Source: Aeromicrobium ginsengisoli
GTDB taxonomy: Bacteria > Actinomycetota > Actinomycetes > Propionibacteriales > Nocardioidaceae
DNA: 64,000 bases
Direction of reading: 5' to 3'
Assembly: GCF_004134905.2 (NCBI RefSeq)
Contig: NZ_SDPQ02000003.1
Span: 310,001-374,000, forward strand
A program made the translations under genes and the position numbers. Positions 7,238-14,790 of the stretch are shown in pieces. The first letter of the stretch is position 1, and every line of letters begins with the position of its first letter. Under the pieces are notes generated by a model. It saw only the letters and a program-made list of their open reading frames with translations. It made no database searches and was not told the DNA's origin.

Positions 7238-7885
7238 GTGAAGCAGCCCCAAGTGCGCGATCCGCTGGGCCCCCTCGACACGATCACGAGAATGTTCGCC
7301 GGCCTCCTGCTGACCTTGCTGGTCTTCGGGGTGGCGTTCACCATCATCGGCGACGACGTCAGCGTCATGGACATCGGCAGCGACGAGGTCTGCGTCACGA
7401 CGAACAGAGTGTCAGGCGGCGAGCCGGTGGGCGTGGACAAGCTCGAGCGTCAGGGCCTGGGCATCCGCAAGCACGTGAGTGTCGTCTCCAGCGGCACATT
7501 GATGTGCGACCAGGAGCCCGGCACGAAGGCACACACGTTCAGCGTCCTGACTGCGCTCCCGACCTACGTCGTGTTCCTCGGGTTCCTCCTGCTCACCCGC
7601 CGCACCATCCGTCATGCCAGGCAGCACGGATTGTTCTCCGTGGCGCTCGCCGAGCGGATCGAGCGGCTGGGCTGGCTTCTCCTGTTCGGCCTGTTCGGCG
7701 CCGCACTGATCGAGTGGCTCGCCGAAGGGCAGCTGCTCTCAGCCATGCTGCGCGACTCCGGCTGGTCGAGCGGCTCGTTTAGCGTCTCGGTCCCCGGCAT
7801 CATCGGGGCGTACGGTCTGGTCAGCATCGGCCGCATCATGAGCCACGCGGCGGCGCTGCAGGCGGACTCCGACGCAACGATATGA
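7238..7885 (+). CDS. DUF2975-type membrane protein
   Basis: A 215-residue protein with about four predicted membrane helices: residues 16-38 (AGLLLTLLVFGVAFTIIG), 98-116 (ALPTYVVFLGFLLLTRRTI), 138-158 (GWLLLFGLFGAALIEWL) and 180-200. An extracellular loop carries two cysteines (VCVTTN and MCDQEP). Its layout, and its pairing with a tiny Cro/CI-type regulator whose start overlaps its stop, match the DUF2975/YozG arrangement. No biochemical role is established for it to my knowledge. The start is GTG at 7238, nine bases after a strong palindrome. The pair sits between cobL and the first cobalamin riboswitch, which may be chance. Confidence 0.7.
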   Translation: MKQPQVRDPLGPLDTITRMFAGLLLTLLVFGVAFTIIGDDVSVMDIGSDEVCVTTNRVSGGEPVGVDKLERQGLGIRKHVSVVSSGTLMCDQEPGTKAHTFSVLTALPTYVVFLGFLLLTRRTIRHARQHGLFSVALAERIERLGWLLLFGLFGAALIEWLAEGQLLSAMLRDSGWSSGSFSVSVPGIIGAYGLVSIGRIMSHAAALQADSDATI

Positions 7886-8100
7886 GCGACCACCGCATCC
7901 GCATCACGCTCGACGAGATGCTCGAGAGCCGCGGCATGACCCTCACCGAGCTGTCCGCCGCGGTCGACATCTCGCTGGTCAACCTGTCGATCCTCAAGAC
8001 CGGCAAGGCCAAGGCCATCCGCTTCAGCACGCTGACCCGCATCTGCGAGGTGCTCGACTGCCAACCCGGCGACCTACTGGCATACGACGACAACCGTTAG
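7882..8100 (+). CDS. Small XRE/Cro-CI type regulator (YozG-like)
   Basis: A 72-residue protein that is almost entirely one helix-turn-helix domain. The segments LDEMLESRGMTLTELSAAVD and ISLVNLSILKTGKAKAIRFS, with LTRICEVLDCQPGDLLAYDD at the end, follow the YozG pattern, including the C-Q-P-G-D-L-L ending. Its ATG overlaps the stop of the DUF2975 gene by four bases, so it is co-translated. It most likely represses its own operon through the palindrome at 7196-7228. The riboswitch begins 11 bases after its stop. Confidence 0.85.
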   Translation: MSDHRIRITLDEMLESRGMTLTELSAAVDISLVNLSILKTGKAKAIRFSTLTRICEVLDCQPGDLLAYDDNR

Positions 8101-8111
8101 TCTTGCGATCA

Positions 8112-8230
8112 CAGTCTCGAGGTGCCCCTCACGGGGAGAATCGGGAAGCCGGTGAAAATCCGGCACAGGGCCCGCTGCGGTGACCCAGGCCCGACCTGGG
8201 AAGTCCGAAGACCGGCCTCGAGGCTGACTG
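8112..8230 (+). ncRNA. Cobalamin riboswitch upstream of chlID
   Basis: The leader contains the conserved core GGGAAGCCGGTGAAAATCCG, followed by GGCACAGGGCCCGCTGCGGTGA, and the B12 box AAGTCCGAAGACCGGCC. Outer strands CAGTCTCGAGG and CCTCGAGGCTGACTG can form the closing stem. It ends about 50 bases before the chlID ATG. Its position predicts repression of the chlID-cobO-cobBC-cobA operon when adenosylcobalamin is high. Whether control is by ribosome access or termination is not clear. No T-run terminator is visible. Confidence 0.9.
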
Positions 8231-8280
8231 GCGGACGCAACCGTGCCCGTCATCGATGGCAGATCGAGCGGGAGCCCCAT

Positions 8281-10317
8281 ATGCCACAGCACTATCCGTT
8301 CAGCGCCGTCGTCGGATCCGACGACATGGCGCTCGCCCTCACCCTCTCGACGATCTCGCCCGCTATCGGCGGCGTGCTCGTGCGCGGCGAGAAGGGCACC
8401 GCGAAGTCGACCATGGTCCGCGCGCTGGCCTCGGTGCTGCCGCCGATCGACGTCATCGCCGGCGACAGGTTCTCGACCGACCCCCGCGAGTCCAACCCTC
8501 TGTCGCCCGACGGCCCGTTCGCCGCGGACGTCGACGTCGAGACCCGGCCCGTACGCCTCGTGGAGCTGCCGGTCGGCGCCACGGAGGACCGCGTGCTGGG
8601 TTCGCTGCACCTGGAGAAGGCGCTGTCGGACGGCGTCACCGAGTACGAGCCCGGGCTGCTGGCCCGCGCGCACCGCGGCATCCTCTACGTCGACGAGGTC
8701 AACCTGCTGCACGACCACCTCGTCGACCTGCTGCTCGACGCCGCCGCGATGGGCCGGTCGACGGTCGAGCGCGACGGGGTCTCGGTCGAGCATGCTGCGC
8801 GCTTCGTCCTCGTCGGCACGATGAACCCTGAGGAGGGCGAGCTCCGTCCCCAGCTACTCGACCGGTTCGGCCTGACGGTCGAGGTCGCGGCGCCGCGTGA
8901 TCCGGAGACTCGCGTCGAAGTCGTACGCCGCCGGCTCGCGTACGAGGCAGATCCCGACGCGTTCGCGGCGACGTACGCCGAGGACGAGGCGACGCTGACC
9001 GACCGCATCCAGGCTGCACAGAAGCTCGTCGACCAGGTCGACCTCAGTGAATGGGCGCTGCTCAAGATCGCCGAGGTGTGCGCCGCGTTCGAGGTCGACG
9101 GCATGCGCGCCGACATCGTCACCGCTCGTGCCGCCGCTGCTCATGCCGCGTGGAACGGACGTACGAGCGTGCTGCGCGAGGACATCCGCGCCGCCGCCCG
9201 GCTCGCGCTGCCGCACCGCCGCCGGCGCAACCCGTTCGACGCACCCGGCATCGACGAGGACCTGCTCGACCAGATCCTCGGCGACGACGAGCCGCCGCCG
9301 GAGCCCGAAGGTGACGGCACCGACGACGTCGAGACCCAGGAGTCCGAGCCTTCCGAGTCCGACTCCCCCTCCGAGCCCGGCTCCGATCCCGCTGAGCCTG
9401 ACGTTTCTGCGCAGGATCGCGGCGAGTCACAGCAAGAACGTCAGTCTCAACGGGAAGCCGAGCAGCAGCAGGGCGGCACGTCCGAGGTCACCGTCGCGGC
9501 TCCGCAGCAGCCCTATCGGCCCAAGCTGTTCACCGTCGGCGGCACGGGTGCCGGCGAGTCCGGCAAGCGTTCGCGGGCGATCACCGAGACCGGCCGGCGC
9601 ATCGGCGCCCAGAGGCGTACGAGCCAGGGCGGCTCGATCCACCTCATGGAGACGATCCGCGCCGCGGCACCGCACCAGCACGCCCGCGGCCGCACGGGCA
9701 GCCTCGAGTTCCGCGCCGACGACCTGCGGCTCGCGGTCAAGGAGGGGCACGAGTCCAACCTCATCCTGTTCTGCGTCGACGCGTCCGGCTCGATGGCCGC
9801 CCGCAAGCGCATGGAGCAGGTCAAGACCGCGATCCTGTCACTGCTGATGGACGCCTATCAGCGCCGCGACAAGGTCGGCCTCATCACGTTCCGCCAGGAC
9901 GGTGCCGAGCTGGCGCTGCCGCCGACCGGCTCGATCGACATCGCCGCGACCCGCCTCGCCGAGCTGCCGGCCGGTGGACGTACGCCATTGGCCGAGGCGC
10001 TGCTCAAGACCGCCGACGTGCTGCGCCTGGAGCGCGTACGCGATCCGCGCCGCCGACCGTTGCTCGTGGTGATCACCGACGGCCGGGCGACGTACGGCGA
10101 CAACGCCCTCGCCCGGGCGCACCACGTCGCCAAGCACCTCGGCGCCACCGGCCTTGCGAGTCTCGTCATCGACTGCGAGACCGGGAAGTTCCGCATGGGC
10201 CTCGCGTCGCAGCTCGCGGATCACCTGATGGCCGAGTACGTCCCGCTCGGCGAGGTCAGCGCCTCGGCGCTCACCGACGTCGTACGCTCCGGCCTCCACG
10301 AGACGGGAGCCGCCTGA
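8281..10317 (+). CDS. chlID: ChlI-ChlD type chelatase subunit (AAA+ plus VWA), probably for cobalt insertion
   Basis: A 678-residue protein. Residues 1 to about 335 form an AAA+ ATPase of the magnesium-chelatase I class (Walker A GEKGTAKS, Walker B ILYVDEVNLL, then LRPQLLDRFGL). An acidic and Gln-rich linker spans about 335-430. The C-terminal VWA domain starts near 490 with the MIDAS motif DASGSMAARKRM. In actinobacterial cobalamin loci this protein is thought to drive metal insertion together with CobN, replacing CobS/CobT of the classical cobaltochelatase. CobN is not in this window. ATG at 8281 follows GGGAG. Upstream in-frame starts lie inside the riboswitch. The linker contains a palindromic element (9388-9454). 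cobO overlaps the stop. Confidence 0.85.
   Translation: MPQHYPFSAVVGSDDMALALTLSTISPAIGGVLVRGEKGTAKSTMVRALASVLPPIDVIAGDRFSTDPRESNPLSPDGPFAADVDVETRPVRLVELPVGATEDRVLGSLHLEKALSDGVTEYEPGLLARAHRGILYVDEVNLLHDHLVDLLLDAAAMGRSTVERDGVSVEHAARFVLVGTMNPEEGELRPQLLDRFGLTVEVAAPRDPETRVEVVRRRLAYEADPDAFAATYAEDEATLTDRIQAAQKLVDQVDLSEWALLKIAEVCAAFEVDGMRADIVTARAAAAHAAWNGRTSVLREDIRAAARLALPHRRRRNPFDAPGIDEDLLDQILGDDEPPPEPEGDGTDDVETQESEPSESDSPSEPGSDPAEPDVSAQDRGESQQERQSQREAEQQQGGTSEVTVAAPQQPYRPKLFTVGGTGAGESGKRSRAITETGRRIGAQRRTSQGGSIHLMETIRAAAPHQHARGRTGSLEFRADDLRLAVKEGHESNLILFCVDASGSMAARKRMEQVKTAILSLLMDAYQRRDKVGLITFRQDGAELALPPTGSIDIAATRLAELPAGGRTPLAEALLKTADVLRLERVRDPRRRPLLVVITDGRATYGDNALARAHHVAKHLGATGLASLVIDCETGKFRMGLASQLADHLMAEYVPLGEVSASALTDVVRSGLHETGAA
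9388..9454. repeat. 67-bp palindromic element inside the chlID linker (copy 1)
   Basis: Two 22-base arms (9388-9409 and 9433-9454) flank a 23-base loop, and 18 of 22 arm positions pair. The left arm begins CCCGCTGAG and ends GACGTTTCTG. An almost identical arm, arm length and loop length occur at 12281-12347 in the cobB-cobC fusion. Both copies are read in the same frame and give PAEPDVS…RQSQR here and PAETDVS…RQAQR there. Confidence 0.85.
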
Positions 10318-10931
10318 TGCCCAAGGGTCAGCCGGTCGCCGTCCCCGACGACGGCCTCACCACCAGGCAGCGCCGCAACCGGCCGCTGCTGATGGTCCAC
10401 ACGGGCGACGGCAAGGGCAAGTCGACCGCCGCGTTCGGCCTCGCGATCCGCTCGTGGAACCAGGGCTGGAACGTCGGAGTCTTCCAGTTCGTCAAGTCCG
10501 CCAAGTGGCGCATCGGCGAGCAGACCGTCCTCGAGCGGCTCGGTGAGCTGCACGCCGAGACCGGCGAGGGCGGGCCGGTCGAGTGGCACAAGATGGGCTC
10601 GGGCTGGTCATGGTCGCGCAAGGAGGGCTCCGACGAGGACCACGCCGCCGACGCCGCCGAGGGCTGGGCCGAGGTCAAGCGCCGCATCGCCGCCGAGACG
10701 CACGACCTCTACGTGCTCGACGAGTTCACCTATCCCATGAAGTGGGGCTGGGTCGATGTCGACGACGTCGTCGAGACCCTCGCCAACCGGCCGGGCCGAC
10801 AGTACGTCGTCATCACCGGCCGGGGCGCCGACCCCAAGCTCGTCGAGATCGCCGACCTCGTGACCGAGATGAAGCACGTCAAGCACCCGTTCGACAACGG
10901 CCAGAAGGGTCAGCGGGGCATCGAATGGTGA
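10317..10931 (+). CDS. cobO: ATP:corrinoid adenosyltransferase (CobO/BtuR)
   Basis: A 204-residue cytoplasmic enzyme that transfers the adenosyl group of ATP to cob(I)yrinic acid a,c-diamide or other reduced corrinoids. The P-loop reads MVHTGDGKGKSTAAFG (near residues 26-41). The family segments GVFQFVKSAKW, WAEVKRRIAAE, LYVLDEFTYPMKWGW and VITGRGADPKLVEIADLVTE are present, and the length is normal for the CobA/CobO/BtuR class. The ATG shares its first base with the chlID stop, and cobBC begins seven bases before its own stop. It is therefore firmly inside the riboswitch-led operon. Confidence 0.95.
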   Translation: MPKGQPVAVPDDGLTTRQRRNRPLLMVHTGDGKGKSTAAFGLAIRSWNQGWNVGVFQFVKSAKWRIGEQTVLERLGELHAETGEGGPVEWHKMGSGWSWSRKEGSDEDHAADAAEGWAEVKRRIAAETHDLYVLDEFTYPMKWGWVDVDDVVETLANRPGRQYVVITGRGADPKLVEIADLVTEMKHVKHPFDNGQKGQRGIEW

Positions 10932-13360
10932 GCCTCCCCCGACTCGTCATCGCCGCCCCGGCTTCTGGCCACGGCAAGACGACCGTCGCGACCGGGCTGA
11001 TGGCGGCATTGTCCCGCGCCGGCCACGACGTCTCGGGCCACAAGGTCGGCCCCGACTACATCGACCCCGGCTATCACGCGCTCGCCACCGGCAAGCCCGG
11101 CCGCAACCTCGACCCGCACCTCGTCGGCGAGGAGCGCCTCGTCCCGCTGCTGCTGCACGGTGCCCGCGGCGCAGACCTCGCGATCGTCGAGGGCGTCATG
11201 GGCCTGTACGACGGGCAGATCGGCGGCGAAGGATTCGCGTCGACCGCACATGTCGCCACCGTCACGCGTACGCCCGTCGTCCTCGTCGTCGACATCTCGC
11301 ACGCGTCGCGCTCGATCGCCGCGCTGGTGCAGGGCATGGTCGCGTTCGATCCTTCGGTACGTATCGTCGGCGTGATCCTCAACAAGGCGGGCTCGCCGCG
11401 GCATGCCGGCGAGGTCGTCAGCGCGCTCGAGTCGACCGGTCTGCCGGTGCTCGGTGTGTTGCAGCGCGACGACGGGATCGTCGCGCCGTCGCGGCACCTC
11501 GGGCTCGTGCCGGCTGCCGAGCGCGACGACGCCGCCCATGCGTTGGACCGGTTGGCCGCGCAGATCGCCGAGAAGATCGACCTCGAGCACCTCCTGGCGC
11601 TGGCCCGATCGGCGCCGGACCTCGAGGCCGAGCCGTGGGAGGCGAGCGAGCAGATCAGCGTGCCGAGCGAAGAACGACCCGTCGTTGCGATGGCTGGGGG
11701 TCGGGCGTTCACGTTCCGCTATGCCGAGACCGAGGAGTTGCTCCGCGCAGCCGGCTGTGACGTCGTGACCTTCGACCCGCTCACCGACGTGGCCCTGCCC
11801 GAGGGCACGGCAGGGCTCTACCTCGGCGGTGGGTTCCCCGAGGTCCACGCCGCCGGGCTGTCGGCGAACGCGCCGCTGCGTGCGGCGCTGCGTGCGGCGG
11901 TCGACTCCGGCATGCCGACGTACGCCGAGTGCGCCGGGCTGCTCTACCTCTGCCGGTCCGTCGACGGACTGCCGATGGTCGGCGCGCTCGAGGCCGAGGC
12001 GGTGATGACGCCCAGGCTCACGCTGTCGTATCGCACCGCGATCGTCCCGGCCGACCAGCTGACCGGGGTCGCGGGCACGCGGGTCACGGGCCACGAGTTC
12101 CACCGGACCGGGTTGGTTGAGCCTGTCGAAACCACCCCTGCCTGGCTCGTCGACGGCCAGCCGCACGGCTTCGGCTCGCCGACGCTGCACGCGTCGTACC
12201 TCCACACCCACTGGGCCGGCCACCCGCAGATGGCCCAACGCTTCGCCGATGCAGTTCACGCGTACGTGCCGACTCACCTTCCCGCTGAGACTGACGTTTC
12301 TGTTGCGACACGGCGCGAGAACGTGCAGAAACGTCAGGCCCAGCGGGTCCCGGATCTCACCTGGCACGGCGATCGGGAGCTGTCCGAGGGACTCATCGAC
12401 TTTGCGGTCAACATCCACGACGACGTACGCCCGGAGTGGCTCGACGCAGCGCTCCGCGCGAGCCTCGACGACATCGGCGCCTACCCCAACGCCGACGCGG
12501 CGCAGCACGCCATCGCCCAGCGCCACGGCCGCCGCATCGACGAGGTCCTCCCGACCGCCGGCGCCGCCGAGGCGTTCGGGCTCATCGCGCGAGCCCGGCC
12601 CTGGCGTCGCCCGGTCGTCGTGCACCCGCAGTTCACCGAGCCCGACGTCGCCCTCACGGCCGCGGGCCACCACCCCGAGCACGTCCTCACCGACCCCGCC
12701 AACGGCTTCGTCCTCGACCCGGCGCAGATCCCCGACGACGCCGACCTCGTCATGATCGGCAACCCGACCAACCCCACGAGCGTCCTGCACCCCGAGCAGT
12801 CGCTGCGCCGCATCGTGCGGCCCGGCCGGGTCGTCGTGGTCGACGAGGCGTTCATGGATTCCGTCCCCGACGAGCGCCACTCCCTCGCTGCGATCACCGA
12901 CCCCGGCCTCCTCGTCGTCCGCAGCCTCACCAAGCTCTGGTCGATCCCCGGCATCCGCGCCGGGTACGTCCTGGGGTCGCCGCAGCTGCTCACCGAGCTC
13001 AAGGCCCATCAGGCGCCGTGGTCGGTGTCATCCGTCGCGATCGCCGCGATGATCGCGACGGCGACGCCCGAGGCACTCGCCGAGGCCGCGAAGCGTACGA
13101 CCCGGATCGGCCAGCACCGCCGGGTCCTCACCGACGGGCTGACCGAGCTCGGCATCCATCACGTGCCCGCCGCTGCGCCGTACGTCCTCGCCAAGGTCGG
13201 CACCGGCGCGCACGACCGGCTCCGGGCCGCGGGCTATGCCGTACGCCGGGCCGACACGTTCCCGGGCCTCGACGACACGTGGGTACGCATCGCCGTGCGC
13301 AGGCCCGACACGACCCGCAAGCTCCTCGCCACGCTGCAGATCGAGGGGCCATGGACCTGA
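10925..13360 (+). CDS. cobB-cobC: Fusion of hydrogenobyrinic/cobyrinic acid a,c-diamide synthase (CobB) and CobC-type aminotransferase
   Basis: An 811-residue fusion. Residues 1 to about 450 are CobB: an ATP-binding N-domain (APASGHGKTTVATGLMAAL) and a class I glutaminase-like domain with C336 in YAECAGLLYL and histidines in YLHTHWAGHP. It amidates the a and c side chains using glutamine. Residues about 477-811 are a PLP enzyme of the Rv2231c/CobC class (LIDFAVNIHDDVR, MIGNPTNPTSVLHP, VVDEAFMDSVPDE, PLP lysine in SLTKLWSIPGIRAGY), thought to serve aminopropanol-phosphate arm formation. The junction is encoded by the palindrome at 12281-12347. A shorter repeat lies at 12112-12136. ATG at 10925 is preferred to GTG at 10928. 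cobA overlaps the stop. Confidence 0.9.
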   Translation: MVSLPRLVIAAPASGHGKTTVATGLMAALSRAGHDVSGHKVGPDYIDPGYHALATGKPGRNLDPHLVGEERLVPLLLHGARGADLAIVEGVMGLYDGQIGGEGFASTAHVATVTRTPVVLVVDISHASRSIAALVQGMVAFDPSVRIVGVILNKAGSPRHAGEVVSALESTGLPVLGVLQRDDGIVAPSRHLGLVPAAERDDAAHALDRLAAQIAEKIDLEHLLALARSAPDLEAEPWEASEQISVPSEERPVVAMAGGRAFTFRYAETEELLRAAGCDVVTFDPLTDVALPEGTAGLYLGGGFPEVHAAGLSANAPLRAALRAAVDSGMPTYAECAGLLYLCRSVDGLPMVGALEAEAVMTPRLTLSYRTAIVPADQLTGVAGTRVTGHEFHRTGLVEPVETTPAWLVDGQPHGFGSPTLHASYLHTHWAGHPQMAQRFADAVHAYVPTHLPAETDVSVATRRENVQKRQAQRVPDLTWHGDRELSEGLIDFAVNIHDDVRPEWLDAALRASLDDIGAYPNADAAQHAIAQRHGRRIDEVLPTAGAAEAFGLIARARPWRRPVVVHPQFTEPDVALTAAGHHPEHVLTDPANGFVLDPAQIPDDADLVMIGNPTNPTSVLHPEQSLRRIVRPGRVVVVDEAFMDSVPDERHSLAAITDPGLLVVRSLTKLWSIPGIRAGYVLGSPQLLTELKAHQAPWSVSSVAIAAMIATATPEALAEAAKRTTRIGQHRRVLTDGLTELGIHHVPAAAPYVLAKVGTGAHDRLRAAGYAVRRADTFPGLDDTWVRIAVRRPDTTRKLLATLQIEGPWT
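12112..12136. repeat. GGTTGAGCCTGTCGAAACC-type repeat inside cobB
   Basis: The segment reads GTTGGTTGAGCCTGTCGAAA followed by CCACC, an imperfect palindrome that resembles short repeats I recall as common between genes in Nocardioides-like genomes. Here it is coding and gives LVEPVETT between HEFHRTG and PAWLVDG near the end of the CobB domain. It shares GAGCCTGTCG with the copy in cobL. Confidence 0.55.
12281..12347. repeat. 67-bp palindromic element at the CobB-CobC junction (copy 2)
   Basis: Arms of 22 bases (12281-12302 and 12326-12347) pair at 20 of 22 positions around a 23-base loop. The left arm differs from that of the chlID copy at a single base, while the loops have diverged. The element encodes residues about 453-475, exactly between the CobB and CobC domains, in the same reading frame as the chlID copy. 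Confidence 0.88.
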
Positions 13361-14328
13361 CCCCTGGCACCGCTGCCCTCGTGATCGGCGGCGATGCCCG
13401 CGCCGCCGCCCAGGTCGCCGCCCTGCTCGAGGCCGACGCCGTCGTCACTGTCGTCGCCCCGATCGCCACCGCGTCGATCGAGGACCTCGCCGAGCGCGGA
13501 CTCATCACCTGGCACGCCCGTGAGGCCCACATCGCCGACGTGCAGAGCGCCGGCATCGTCCTCACCGGCCATGCCGACCGCGGCGCTCCCGACCAGATCC
13601 TCGACGTCGGCAGCGTCACGCTCGTCGGCGGCGGCCCGGGCGATCCCGGTCTCGTCACCGTCGCCGGCCGCGCCGCGATCGAGCGCGCCGACGTCATCGT
13701 CACCGACCGGCTCGCCCCACTGGCAGCGCTGGCCTGGGCGCGTCCCGACGCCGAGATCATCGACGTCGCCAAGATCCCCGGCGGCCGGTCGACGAGCCAG
13801 GACGAGATCAACCAGCTCCTCGTCGAGCACGCCAAGGCCGGCAAGAACGTCGTCCGGTTCAAGGGCGGCGACAACTTCGTGTTCGGCCGCGGCAGCGAGG
13901 AGCTGCTCGCCTGCCTCGACGCCGGCATAGAAGCCCGCGTCATTCCCGGGGTCAGCTCCGCGATCGCCGCCCCAGCCCTCGCGGGCATCCCGGTCACGCA
14001 TCGCGGCCTGACGCAGGGATTCACCGTGATCTCGGGCCACGTCCCGCCGGGGCACCCCGAGTCCACGCTCGACCACCAAGCCCTCGCCACCTCCGGCACG
14101 ACCATCGTGGTGCTGATGGGCGTACGCACGCTCAGCGCGATCTGCGCTGCTCTCGTCGACGGCGGCCTCGACCCGGAAACCCCGGCTGCGGTGATCGCCG
14201 ACGGCACGCTGCCGAGCCAGCAGGTCGTACGCGCGACACTCGCGACGATCGCCGAGGCGGCCGCGGATCTCGGCGCCCCCGCGGTCGCGGTCATCGGCGA
14301 GGTCGCGGACATCGAGGGCCTCGCGTGA
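13351..14328 (+). CDS. cobA: Uroporphyrinogen-III C-methyltransferase with an N-terminal CysG-like remnant
   Basis: A 325-residue protein. Residues about 85-325 are a complete SUMT (TLVGGGPGDPGLVTVAGRAA, VTDRLAPLAAL, VVRFKGGDNFVFGRGSEE, VIPGVSSAIAAPALAGIPVT), which makes precorrin-2 from uroporphyrinogen III, the entry to corrins. Residues 1 to about 80 resemble the NAD-binding start of the CysG/Met8 precorrin-2 dehydrogenase (ALVIGGDARAAAQVAALLEA, VTVVAPIA, ITWHAREAHIADVQSA). This part is truncated and lacks the canonical GGG motif, and the dimer and chelatase parts are missing. ATG at 13351 overlaps the end of the cobBC fusion, and the next gene overlaps its stop. Confidence 0.92.
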   Translation: MDLTPGTAALVIGGDARAAAQVAALLEADAVVTVVAPIATASIEDLAERGLITWHAREAHIADVQSAGIVLTGHADRGAPDQILDVGSVTLVGGGPGDPGLVTVAGRAAIERADVIVTDRLAPLAALAWARPDAEIIDVAKIPGGRSTSQDEINQLLVEHAKAGKNVVRFKGGDNFVFGRGSEELLACLDAGIEARVIPGVSSAIAAPALAGIPVTHRGLTQGFTVISGHVPPGHPESTLDHQALATSGTTIVVLMGVRTLSAICAALVDGGLDPETPAAVIADGTLPSQQVVRATLATIAEAAADLGAPAVAVIGEVADIEGLA

Positions 14329-14780
14329 TCCTCTGGGTGCGCCACGGGCAGTCGACATGGAATGTCATCGATCGCATGCAGGGCCATGAGCTCAGCCCGC
14401 CGTTGACCGAGCTCGGCCGCCAGCAGGCCACCCAGACGGCGGAGCTGCTCGCCGACCGCGAGGTCGTGCGCATCCTCAGCTCCCCCGCCGTCCGTGCGCG
14501 GCAGACCGCCGACATCATCGCCGAGCGCCTCGGCCTCCAGGTCGTCGAGGATCCGCTGCTGCTGGAGAAGGGTCTCGACGAGGACTACGCCTCGGTGCTG
14601 GTCCGCGTGCAGCAGCTCCTGGAGCAGGACCTGCCCCGCCACACCGTCGCGGTCAGCCACGGCGACACCATCGGTCTGGCGGTCGGACTGCTCAGCGGCC
14701 AGCGGCCAGAGCTGCCAGCCAACGGCTCCATCACCCACGTCGATCCCGACACTCGACAGGTCGCCATCTCGATGCCCTAG
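14325..14780 (+). CDS. Histidine phosphatase family protein, candidate alpha-ribazole phosphatase
   Basis: A 151-residue protein of the phosphoglycerate mutase-like superfamily. It has the phospho-acceptor histidine in WVRHGQSTWN (H7), an arginine in SSPAVRARQTADIIAE and the second catalytic histidine in VAVSHGDTIGLAVG. It is shorter than typical mutases (about 200 residues). Its place at the end of the cobA operon suggests removal of the phosphate of alpha-ribazole-5'-phosphate or of adenosylcobalamin-5'-phosphate. That substrate is inferred from context. Start GTG at 14325 overlaps the cobA stop. The second riboswitch begins 10 bases after its stop. Confidence 0.75.
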   Translation: MILWVRHGQSTWNVIDRMQGHELSPPLTELGRQQATQTAELLADREVVRILSSPAVRARQTADIIAERLGLQVVEDPLLLEKGLDEDYASVLVRVQQLLEQDLPRHTVAVSHGDTIGLAVGLLSGQRPELPANGSITHVDPDTRQVAISMP

Positions 14781-14790
14781 GATGACTTCA

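Noticed and set aside
10910..13009. Open frame of 699 codons on the - strand opposite cobB-cobC
   Set aside because: It has no motif or ribosome-binding site, and the + strand frame encodes two well-known enzymes.
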